Part shown: positions 8,251 through 14,183 of the stretch, one piece after another
Position numbering within the stretch: the first letter of the stretch is position 1
How the letters are laid out: each line of letters opens with the position of its first letter
Assembly: GCA_965370495.1 (NCBI GenBank)
Contig: CBDUUV010000043.1
Span: 1-19,547, forward strand
Direction of reading: 5' to 3'
DNA from: Krumholzibacterium sp965370495
GTDB taxonomy: Bacteria > Krumholzibacteriota > Krumholzibacteriia > Krumholzibacteriales > Krumholzibacteriaceae
DNA: 19,547 nucleotides
Translations under genes and position numbers: made by a program
The notes under the pieces: generated by a model
Databases searched by the model: none
The model's input: the letters and a program-made list of their open reading frames with translations, nothing else
What the model was told of the DNA's origin: nothing

Positions 8251-8287
8251 AGATCCGGAAGGTTTCTGTTGACTCCGGGTCTTTTTT
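8251..8287 (+). terminator. rho-independent terminator of tRNA-Ser unit
   Basis: AGATCCGGA (8251-8259) pairs with TCCGGGTCT (8274-8282) in a 9-bp stem with one G-T pair, and a T run follows to 8287. It lies 9 nt after the tRNA CCA. The 14-nt loop and the descending arm contain the -35 of the nikR promoter. Confidence 0.75.
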
Positions 8288-8298
8288 CGAATTATAAG
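8269..8298 (+). promoter_or_regulatory. promoter of the nikR/nickel operon
   Basis: TTGACT (8269-8274), an 18-nt spacer and TATAAG (8293-8298), with a predicted start near 8305. The -35 sits in the preceding terminator. The -10 touches the left half of the NikR-type operator, so bound NikR would block RNA polymerase. Confidence 0.65.
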
Positions 8299-8324
8299 TA
8301 TTACGTATTTAATAATTGTAATAT
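8298..8324. promoter_or_regulatory. predicted NikR operator
   Basis: Inverted repeat GTATTAC (8298-8304), 13-nt spacer, GTAATAT (8318-8324). The inner six bases TATTAC/GTAATA are perfectly symmetric. As I recall it, the published Geobacter NikR site is GTGTTAC-N13/14-GTAACAC, which this closely resembles. It is unlike the E. coli GTATGA-N16-TCATAC site. It lies between the -10 and the nikR RBS, consistent with nickel-dependent autorepression. Confidence 0.65.
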
Positions 8325-8340
8325 TTTTTACGGAGGTGCC

Positions 8341-8757
8341 ATGTCAAAACTGGTTAGATTCAGCGTATCGATAGATGAGGCCCTGCTGGGCAGCTTTGAC
8401 AGACATATTGAGGGCGATGGTTATCCAACAAGATCGAAGGCGATAGCAGATCTCATGCGCGACAGCCTTGTCAGGCACGAATGGAAGGCGGGAAAGAAAG
8501 TTGCGGCGGCGATTATCCTGGTATACGATCACCACAAACGTGATCTTTCGAATCGCCTGATACACATTCAGCATGAATACCATCGGATGATAATATCTTC
8601 CCAGCACATCCATCTGGATCACGATAATTGCCTTGAGATCATTGTTGTCAAGGGTACACCGAGGAAAGTGGGAGAGTTGTCAAACAGGCTCAAAGCTACC
8701 AAGGGAGTCAAGTTCAGTTCGCTGTCAGCGGCATCGACAGGGAAGGAATTCTGTTAA
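8341..8757 (+). CDS. nikR: nickel-responsive transcriptional regulator NikR
   Basis: A 138-residue ribbon-helix-helix repressor with a C-terminal ACT-like nickel domain. The N-terminal DNA-binding strand is VRFSVSIDE, followed by the two helices ending about residue 45. By alignment to E. coli NikR, the square-planar nickel ligands H76, H87, H89 and C95 correspond to H78, H89, H91 and C97 here, in QHEYH and HIHLDHDNC. The start is ATG 8341, behind GGAGG in ACGGAGGTGCC. An upstream in-frame codon at 8269 would overlap the promoter and operator and is rejected. As first gene of the nickel operon with its own operator, it should repress the operon when nickel is sufficient. Confidence 0.95.
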   Translation: MSKLVRFSVSIDEALLGSFDRHIEGDGYPTRSKAIADLMRDSLVRHEWKAGKKVAAAIILVYDHHKRDLSNRLIHIQHEYHRMIISSQHIHLDHDNCLEIIVVKGTPRKVGELSNRLKATKGVKFSSLSAASTGKEFC

Positions 8758-8770
8758 AAAGGAGTAAGAT

Positions 8771-9565
8771 ATGAAAATTGGTTTGGTTATATTCATGATG
8801 CTTGTACTGGCAGTTGCACTGTCTGAAGGGATTTCAGCTCATCACGCGATGGAATATATACAGATCGAAAGCTATGAGACGGCGAGGAAAGGCCAATATG
8901 TATTCCATCTTCACTTCGATTATATGGTAGATGATCAGGATAACCCGATGCTTGACCACTGGGAATTAACTCCAGGGTTCTCGATGGGTATCACGAACAG
9001 GCTTATGTTCGATGTGCATACTCATTTTGCGAAATTTGGTTATGATCACCTGATTGCCGATAATCTCGAGTTCGAGAAGAGTTTCAAGCCGAATGGGCCC
9101 TCTCCCTTCATGGAAGCTGTCGCCGGGTGTCTGCAGTACCGCCTCGTTGAGGACTGGATGCTGGATGTAGCTGTCGCAGCCGGTATGGAGATACCTTTCA
9201 GCCGTTCAGAGGAATTACTCGGCAGTGAGAACAACGTCTACTCGGGCGCATTGATATTCGGCACCGATTTCGGTGAGCACGGCAATGTCACCTTCAACCT
9301 GTGTTACGAGATCGAGGGAGTGGAGGATGAGACATTCTGGGGAGTGGGGATCAAGACCCCTCTCTCGCATGACGCGCACGGGATCTGCGCGGGAGTCGAG
9401 ATCATGGGTTCTTTCGAGAAAACGGGGGATAACTGGTCGATACTGCCAGGTGTCTATATGCCGCTCGGTACACAGAACGTTCTTCTGAAAACAGGAATCG
9501 AATTGGGAAAAGGCGATGGAGCCGATATAACCAGGGCCAATCTGACCTTGATGTACATTTTCTAG
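8771..9565 (+). CDS. putative outer-membrane beta-barrel protein of the nickel operon
   Basis: A 264-residue exported protein with signal peptide 1-23 (hydrophobic core VIFMMLVLAVAL, cleavage near GISA). The mature part has no further hydrophobic helix. It shows alternating short amphipathic strands and ends in Phe after an aromatic strand (LTLMYIF), as outer-membrane barrels do. Recurrent motifs such as LTPGFSMGITNRLMFDV resemble small barrel transporter families. The mature N-terminus is His-rich (HHAMEY, HLHFDY, HTHF, YDH). I do not recognise a named family. RBS AAAGGAG precedes ATG 8771, 13 nt after nikR. Its position between nikR and the inner-membrane transporter suggests an outer-membrane nickel entry channel; that role is inferred from context. 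Confidence 0.6.
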   Translation: MKIGLVIFMMLVLAVALSEGISAHHAMEYIQIESYETARKGQYVFHLHFDYMVDDQDNPMLDHWELTPGFSMGITNRLMFDVHTHFAKFGYDHLIADNLEFEKSFKPNGPSPFMEAVAGCLQYRLVEDWMLDVAVAAGMEIPFSRSEELLGSENNVYSGALIFGTDFGEHGNVTFNLCYEIEGVEDETFWGVGIKTPLSHDAHGICAGVEIMGSFEKTGDNWSILPGVYMPLGTQNVLLKTGIELGKGDGADITRANLTLMYIF

Positions 9566-9605
9566 CCGGGCAGAGCCTGACTGAAAACCACGGAAGAGAG
9601 ACGCG

Positions 9606-10316
9606 ATGAAAAACCTGTTCGCGATATTGATTGTTTTGATACTTGTGTCGCCAACTGTCCTCCTGGCTCACGAGAGCTGGATCGAAGCGGATGATTTCTA
9701 CCCCGAGGCGGGGAAAACGTATTCTTTCAGGATCTGCAGCGGCCACTATTTTCCTGCAAGCAACCTGGTTTTGAAAGATGACGTTATATCTGAGCTTTTT
9801 CTGTATGGGCCCGGTATGGAGGTGGAATACCTGGAGAGTGTGAAGAAGGAAAAATTCAGAACAGGGTCATTTGTATCAGGGCCAGAGGGAGTCTACCTGC
9901 TGTGTTTCGTGTTGAAACGGCCGAAAGCCACGGTACCTTCCTTCGAAGCAAAGGCGATTATCATCAGTGGAAGTAACGATACAGGGCCGGGGTCTTACAT
10001 GCTTGGCAGGGGGTTGGAACTCGTTCCGGATAGAGCCGTATTATCCCTCAGGGTCAAGGAAGAGCTTGGGTTGATGCTTTATCTCGACGGCAAGCGGGTC
10101 GGTGGGCCGGTTACCGTTTTCTACGAGGACTCCAAGAGTTCGTACTCGAGAAGCGGGATCGAAAAACCGGCTGTAATCTCAATACATAAATGCGGATCTT
10201 TCCTGGCCACGGCTTCGTACGAGGGGCGGAACTGCTCGTTGAGAATTCGGATACCGGATGGGGCCACGGAAAGAACGCAGGCCGTCTTCAAAGAGAAAGC
10301 GAAGGGAGAAGATTAA
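9606..10316 (+). CDS. periplasmic DUF4198-type nickel transport accessory protein (NikK-like)
   Basis: A 236-residue secreted protein. The signal peptide runs to about A21 (core ILIVLILVSPTVLLA), leaving a mature N-terminus HESWIEADDFYPEAG. This start, a His immediately after cleavage followed by (D/S)xWIE, is typical of DUF4198 proteins encoded beside nickel/cobalt ECF transporters. The rest looks like beta-sandwich sequence, and no membrane anchor is evident at the C-terminus. The likely job is capturing or handing over Ni(II) in the periplasm for the NikM subunit. RBS GGAAGAGAG precedes ATG 9606. The stop overlaps the next ATG by one base (TAATG), so translation is coupled. Assignment as NikK rather than another accessory component is uncertain. 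Confidence 0.65.
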   Translation: MKNLFAILIVLILVSPTVLLAHESWIEADDFYPEAGKTYSFRICSGHYFPASNLVLKDDVISELFLYGPGMEVEYLESVKKEKFRTGSFVSGPEGVYLLCFVLKRPKATVPSFEAKAIIISGSNDTGPGSYMLGRGLELVPDRAVLSLRVKEELGLMLYLDGKRVGGPVTVFYEDSKSSYSRSGIEKPAVISIHKCGSFLATASYEGRNCSLRIRIPDGATERTQAVFKEKAKGED

Positions 10317-10834
10317 TGAAATTTTCAGGAGTCCTGTTGTTTCTGATTATCTTCCTGGCCGTACCAGCAACCGTATGTCATGGACATGGTACAGCCTGCC
10401 GTCTTTTTGACGGTGTTGCCGGAATAGAAGCTTCGTACGATGACGGAAGGCCGATGGCATTCTGTGATGTGACCGTATATTTTCCGGCCGGCGAGAAAAA
10501 GATATACCTTGCCGGGGAAACAGACGCAAACGGACGTTTTATTTTTATTCCGGACGCAAGCGGACGTTTCAGGGTAGCCGTCGATGATGGAATGGGGCAT
10601 GTCACTGCTATTGAGTTCGAGTTCAATGATGGGTCGGTGGCGGGTAAGCCTGGAAGTATAAAAGGTGAGAGTGGGGGTGGTTGCTTCTTCATAGGCCTGG
10701 ACAGAACTTCCGCGGTAATTACGGGGATAAGCGTGATATTCGGATTGTTCGGCCTGGTTTCCCTTTTTCACAGGAGAAGGCTTAAGGAGGCCCGCGCGAG
10801 CCTGGCGGACAAGGATAACAAGGGAGAAAGGTGA
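10316..10834 (+). CDS. membrane-anchored periplasmic nickel transport accessory protein (NikL-like)
   Basis: 172 residues: an N-terminal signal or anchor (3-20), a periplasmic domain of about 100 residues, a C-terminal transmembrane helix at about 132-151 (ITGISVIFGLFGLVSLF), then a basic cytoplasmic tail (HRRRLKEAR). The periplasmic part resembles a small carboxypeptidase-regulatory-like beta-sandwich, with the tandem motif DANGRF...DASGRF. CHGHG follows the leader and may ligate metal. Architecture and position fit the NikL-type components that replace NikN in some nickel ECF systems. The start is ATG 10316, overlapping the upstream stop. A longer upstream frame is rejected because it would run through the preceding gene and mask the signal peptide. 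Confidence 0.6.
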   Translation: MKFSGVLLFLIIFLAVPATVCHGHGTACRLFDGVAGIEASYDDGRPMAFCDVTVYFPAGEKKIYLAGETDANGRFIFIPDASGRFRVAVDDGMGHVTAIEFEFNDGSVAGKPGSIKGESGGGCFFIGLDRTSAVITGISVIFGLFGLVSLFHRRRLKEARASLADKDNKGER

Positions 10835-11469
10835 TGCATATCACCGAGGGGGTCGCTCCGGCTCATATAGCCCTGGCTGGAGCAGTGATAGCTGCCAGCG
10901 GGGTCGCGACAGGGCTTCGTGCGATGAAGGATGAACAGATTCCCCGCGCGGCGCTGATGTCCACAGTTATATTTATCGCGTCGCTGGTAATACGCCTGCC
11001 TTTAGGGCCTGCGAGCGTGCATCCGGTCCTGAACGGCCTTGCCGGGATCATTCTCGGCTGGGTATCCATGCCGGTCTTCCTTGTCTCTCTTTTTCTGCAG
11101 GCGCTCCTCTTTCAGTTTGGCGGGTTGACGACGCTGGGGATCAATACGGTTACGATGGGAGCACCGGCTGTTGCGTGTTATTATCTCTTCAACCGTTTCC
11201 TGCGAGGGCCGCTCAGCTGGCGCCGGTCTTTCCTGATCGGGGTGGCTGCCGGGGTGACGGCTCTGACGCTGTCCTTCGTGCTCTGGGCTCTGGCCCTGCT
11301 GATGAGTGGGAAACAGCTTGCTGTCATTGTGGGATTATCCCTGGGCCCGCATCTTGTGATCACTGTAGTCGAAGGTCTTTTTACAGGATTTATTGTTGCT
11401 TTTCTTGTCAGGGTATATCCGGGAATTTTTACAATGTCCGATATTATCAGGAACGGTAATAAAACATGA
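10834..11469 (+). CDS. nikM: nickel ECF transporter substrate-binding membrane subunit NikM/CbiM
   Basis: A 211-residue polytopic S component with about six hydrophobic segments. I chose ATG 10834 over the adjacent GTG because NikM/CbiM proteins must begin Met-His. In known NikM structures the N-terminal amine, the His2 backbone and side chain, and a conserved His near residue 67 coordinate the metal. Here the protein starts MHITEG, and H63 in SVHPVLNG is the likely second ligand. The start overlaps the upstream TGA (TGATG) and the end overlaps nikQ (ATGA), so the core genes are translationally coupled. NikR control favours nickel over cobalt. It captures Ni(II) and moves it inward together with NikQ and NikO. 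Confidence 0.9.
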   Translation: MHITEGVAPAHIALAGAVIAASGVATGLRAMKDEQIPRAALMSTVIFIASLVIRLPLGPASVHPVLNGLAGIILGWVSMPVFLVSLFLQALLFQFGGLTTLGINTVTMGAPAVACYYLFNRFLRGPLSWRRSFLIGVAAGVTALTLSFVLWALALLMSGKQLAVIVGLSLGPHLVITVVEGLFTGFIVAFLVRVYPGIFTMSDIIRNGNKT

Positions 11470-12233
11470 GCTGTACGACTTTCTATGCCGGTGACACGCT
11501 GATACATCGCCTCGACCCGAGGCTGAAGATCATAATCACGATGGTATTCTCTCTTCTCATGGCGCTGAGCGACCATTCGGGCGTGTTGACATCCGGTGTT
11601 CTTACCGGTGTTCTGCTCGCCGCAGTCTCAAGGCTTCCTCTCCGGGCCCTGATGAAACGCTTGATCCGATTGAATGTTTTCATGGCTGTTCTGTTCCTTC
11701 TGGTACCGGCGACTTTCGGAGGCAGGCCTGCATTTACCATACTTTCCATTCCTTTCAGCTATGAAGGGCTGATCTGGAGCGCCGTGATCACAATGAAGGC
11801 GAACGCGATTGTTCTCGTTTTTGCCGCTTTGCTCGGGACAGTGGAGCTTTTTTCCCTGGGGCACGCGTTTCATCACCTTCGTGTCCCGAATAAACTGATT
11901 CATCTTTTTATGTTTACCCTGCGCTATCTCGATCTGCTTCACCACGAGTACATGTCGCTGCTTCGCGCGATGAAGACGCGTGCCTTCAGGCCAAAGATGA
12001 CGTTGCATACATATCGCAGCTACGCTTACCTGATGGGGATGCTTCTCGTTCGAAGCCTCGAACGTTCCGAAAGGATCATGGAGGCCATGAAGTGCCGCGG
12101 ATTCAGGGGCGACTTTCGTGTGATTCATCATTTTCATTTTCACAGGAGAGATAGTGTATTCAGCATCATTTCGATAATGGTGATGGCTGTGTTTGCGGTG
12201 GTAATTTTCCTGGATGTATGGAGGATATGGTAA
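11466..12233 (+). CDS. nikQ: nickel ECF transporter transmembrane subunit NikQ/CbiQ (EcfT)
   Basis: A 255-residue EcfT-family protein that links the substrate subunit to the ATPase. The N-terminus (DTLIHRLDPRLKI) is typical of CbiQ. Hydrophobic segments follow from about 22 to 130. Two coupling-helix motifs, AMKTRAF (168-174) and AMKCRGF (207-213), correspond to the paired Ala-Arg-Gly-type motifs that dock onto the ATPases. A last transmembrane helix lies at 232-250. Between the second motif and that helix is an unusual HHFHFH run (221-226), where many CbiQ proteins have basic or aromatic residues. It overlaps nikM by four bases. Confidence 0.9.
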   Translation: MSCTTFYAGDTLIHRLDPRLKIIITMVFSLLMALSDHSGVLTSGVLTGVLLAAVSRLPLRALMKRLIRLNVFMAVLFLLVPATFGGRPAFTILSIPFSYEGLIWSAVITMKANAIVLVFAALLGTVELFSLGHAFHHLRVPNKLIHLFMFTLRYLDLLHHEYMSLLRAMKTRAFRPKMTLHTYRSYAYLMGMLLVRSLERSERIMEAMKCRGFRGDFRVIHHFHFHRRDSVFSIISIMVMAVFAVVIFLDVWRIW

Positions 12234-12320
12234 ATGGTTTTTCTGGCGCGGGATATTATCATAGGCCGTAAAAGGGTAGATGGAGCATGTGAATATACCG
12301 GTTCAGGATGGAGGAGATAA
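12234..12320 (+). CDS. possible 28-codon leader/spacer ORF between nikQ and nikO
   Basis: An ATG directly follows the nikQ TAA. It opens a 28-codon frame (MVFLARDIIIGRKR..., ending SGWRR) whose TAA overlaps the nikO ATG by one base, the same TAATG arrangement seen elsewhere in this operon. It has no RBS of its own and would depend on reinitiation after nikQ. No homology is recognised, and it is far too short for the missing NikN. It may only carry ribosomes across the 86-nt gap, or be chance. Confidence 0.2.
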   Translation: MVFLARDIIIGRKRVDGACEYTGSGWRR

Positions 12321-12985
12321 TGGCATCGGAGGCCCCTTTAATAGATTTTGAAGACATCGTGTTCGGTTACGAAGATTCCAGCAGACAGGTTCTTCAGAAT
12401 GCGCGGTTAAGTCTCCATGCCGGAGAACGGATCGGCCTTATCGGGCCTATAGGGTCGGGGAAGACGACTTTGCTTCATCTTATCGTAGGATTGCTCATGC
12501 CTCATTCCGGCAGTGTCAATGTTTTTGGGGTTCCGAGAAGAGTTGAGCGTGATTTCCGGGAAGTCCGCGAGCGTGTCGGCCTGTTGTTCCAGGACCCGGA
12601 GGACCAGTTGTTCTGTCCGACAGTACTCGAGGATACGGCTTTCGGGCCGCTCAATCAGGGCAAGACGAGAGAAGAAACATCCGTGATCGTCGCAGAAACC
12701 CTGGCATTGCTGGGGCTGAAAGGGTTTGAAGACCGTATCACACATCATCTCTCAGGCGGAGAGAAACGTCTTGTTTCCATTGCGACCGTGCTGGCAATGA
12801 ACCCTGACGTGCTTCTTCTCGACGAGCCTGTTATCGGGCTCGATCCTGATTCGTACGAGAGGATCAGATCACTTATTCTGTCGCTCCCACAGGCGATGAT
12901 AATCGTATCTCACGACAGTGGATTTATTGAATCTGTGACGACCAGACGCGTAAGGATGCATGAGGGGGGTATCGAACCGGTGTGA
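12320..12985 (+). CDS. nikO: nickel ECF transporter ATPase NikO/CbiO
   Basis: A 221-residue ABC ATPase that powers the NikMQ complex on the cytoplasmic face. Walker A is GPIGSGKTT (42-50). The Q loop is LFQDPEDQLF (Q91), with the CbiO-type sequence DPEDQLFCPTV. The signature is LSGGEKR (144-150), Walker B VLLLDEP (164-170), and the switch His is H198 in VSHD. I chose ATG 12320 because GGAGG (12310-12314) sits five bases upstream; the ATG at 12308 has no such site. It is slightly shorter than typical CbiO proteins and lacks a C-terminal extension. It is the last gene of the operon. GC-rich CCCGGG repeats follow, but no clear T-tailed terminator. Confidence 0.92.
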   Translation: MASEAPLIDFEDIVFGYEDSSRQVLQNARLSLHAGERIGLIGPIGSGKTTLLHLIVGLLMPHSGSVNVFGVPRRVERDFREVRERVGLLFQDPEDQLFCPTVLEDTAFGPLNQGKTREETSVIVAETLALLGLKGFEDRITHHLSGGEKRLVSIATVLAMNPDVLLLDEPVIGLDPDSYERIRSLILSLPQAMIIVSHDSGFIESVTTRRVRMHEGGIEPV

Positions 12986-13135
12986 CCGGGCAAAATCGTC
13001 CCACCCGGGCCGCATGCTTTGTTTCCTGTTACCCGGGCAGGTGGAGTGTCCCCTGGTTGTGTTGCACCCCCTGTGTATATTCCGGGTCGTGATTGAAATA
13101 TATGCCGCTGCAAGCCTGTTTCGGGTAATTTTTTA

Positions 13136-13164
13136 TTGACCGGGCAGGCGCAAGTCGATATATA
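13136..13164 (+). promoter_or_regulatory. promoter of tRNA-Arg
   Basis: TTGACC (13136-13141), a 17-nt spacer and TATATA (13159-13164), 13 nt before the mature tRNA 5' end, so transcription starts only a few bases upstream of the tRNA. Confidence 0.65.
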
Positions 13165-13177
13165 GAGTACAGAATGT

Positions 13178-13251
13178 GCGCCCATAGCTCAATTGGATAG
13201 AGTGTCTGGCTACGGACCAGGAGGTTGTAGGTTCGAATCCTACTGGGCGTA
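13178..13251 (+). tRNA. tRNA-Arg(ACG)
   Basis: Acceptor GCGCCCA pairs with TGGGCGT (G1-T72 wobble), with A73. Anticodon arm TCTGG-CTACGGA-CCAGG gives anticodon ACG. The T arm is GTAGG-TTCGAAT-CCTAC. CCA is not encoded, unlike the serine tRNAs here. A34 is the substrate for TadA, whose gene is at 18900. Confidence 0.95.
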
Positions 13252-13261
13252 TATTTTTTTT
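13252..13261 (+). terminator. U-rich tail after tRNA-Arg
   Basis: An eight-T run (13254-13261) begins two bases after A73. The tRNA acceptor and T arm could serve as the upstream hairpin. A separate T-less hairpin GCCCGC-TCCA-GCGGGC lies at 13303-13318. Either may end transcription before the oxidoreductase promoter. Confidence 0.35.
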
Positions 13262-13410
13262 CCTGGCGTAGTCCGCCCTGGTGATTGCTCTGCCCCCGGG
13301 AAGCCCGCTCCAGCGGGCTGATAATGTGATATTTCCGGCTTGAAACACCCTTTTTATTGCCTTGACATAATGCAATTAAAGATTAAATTATAAGAGATAA
13401 CAAAATTCGC

Positions 13411-13440
13411 TTGACCTTTTGATTCGTTTTTGAGTAGAGT
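13411..13440 (+). promoter_or_regulatory. likely promoter of the oxidoreductase operon
   Basis: TTGACC (13411-13416), an 18-nt spacer and TAGAGT (13435-13440), with a predicted start near 13446. A second possible site upstream has TTGACA (13362-13367) with a poor -10 (TAAATT, 13384-13389). Confidence 0.45.
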
Positions 13441-13443
13441 AGC

Positions 13444-13525
13444 CTGGGTCTTTTTCCAGCCGGAAATGGCCTGTTATCATCAGGATTGAACTGTATTTTA
13501 CTTGAAATATCATTAAAAGACCCAG
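13444..13525 (+). promoter_or_regulatory. structured 5' leader of the oxidoreductase operon
   Basis: CTGGGTCTTTT (13444-13454) is exactly complementary to AAAAGACCCAG (13515-13525), an 11-bp pair closing a 60-nt interior. Inside are GCC-GGAAAT-GGC (13459-13470) and the competing CCTG-TTATCAT-CAGG (13470-13484). The long stem begins at the predicted transcription start and ends 17 nt before the porG ATG, just upstream of its AAGGGAAAG ribosome site. It could be an RNA regulatory or stabilising leader. No known riboswitch class was recognised. Confidence 0.4.
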
Positions 13526-13542
13526 TCAGGAAGGGAAAGTGT

Positions 13543-14097
13543 ATGATTGAGATCAGGACCCATGGCCGGGGAGGCCAGGGATCGGTAATCGCTTCCGAGA
13601 TTCTTGCGGATGCGTTTTTCCATGAAGGAAAATTTGTTCAGGCATTTCCCGCTTTTGGCGTTGAGCGGCGCGGCGCTCCGGTAATGGCTTTTACACGTAT
13701 TTCAGATACGGAGGTGCGGGAAAGGTGCCAGATCTACGAACCTGACCATCTCGTGGTCCTTGACCCGGTTCTCATCGAGACGGTAAATATCACGGAAGGC
13801 CTCAAGGAGGGCGGCTGGATTATTATCAATACGAACGTTCCTGTCGAAAATGCTGAATTGATCAAGAAATACCATGTAGCGGTTGTTGATGCCAACAAGA
13901 TAGCCTTGAAACACAGGCTCGGTTCGCGCGCAACGCCGATCGTTAATACTTCGATTATCGGTGCTTTTGCGGGTGCTACGAAGCTTGTCGGCATCGAGGC
14001 TGTCAAAGAAGCGATCGAGGGATTTGTTCCGATGAAGAAAGAAGCAAACATGCAGGCTGCTGAAGATGCCTGCAACGAGGTTAAGATAATTTCCTGA
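13543..14097 (+). CDS. porG: 2-oxoacid (pyruvate):ferredoxin oxidoreductase gamma subunit
   Basis: A 184-residue gamma subunit of the four-part, CoA-acylating 2-oxoacid:ferredoxin oxidoreductase. The N-terminal hallmark HGRGGQGSV (7-15) is followed by FPAFGVERRGAPV, the segment that contacts CoA/alpha in this family. The later SRATPIVNT...AFAGATKLV segment is also typical. ATG 13543 is chosen because MIEIRTHGRGGQG is the family N-terminus and AAGGGAAAG lies just before it; a frame 57 bases upstream would include leader sequence. It is first in the operon, ahead of the fused delta, alpha and beta genes. Pyruvate is the likeliest substrate from the alpha/beta sequences; branched 2-oxoacids are possible. 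Confidence 0.9.
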   Translation: MIEIRTHGRGGQGSVIASEILADAFFHEGKFVQAFPAFGVERRGAPVMAFTRISDTEVRERCQIYEPDHLVVLDPVLIETVNITEGLKEGGWIIINTNVPVENAELIKKYHVAVVDANKIALKHRLGSRATPIVNTSIIGAFAGATKLVGIEAVKEAIEGFVPMKKEANMQAAEDACNEVKIIS

Positions 14098-14183
14098 CAG
14101 GGCTTGGTGGATTGTGTCGCGACGGTGCGAAAGCAGTGAAGGTTGTCGCTTTTGAAGTGTTTGATCAGGAGGTTGGAGGGTAA

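Noticed and set aside
8269..8340. Upstream start for NikR
   Set aside because: Would include the promoter -10 and operator in the coding sequence; ATG 8341 has a good RBS and the family N-terminus.
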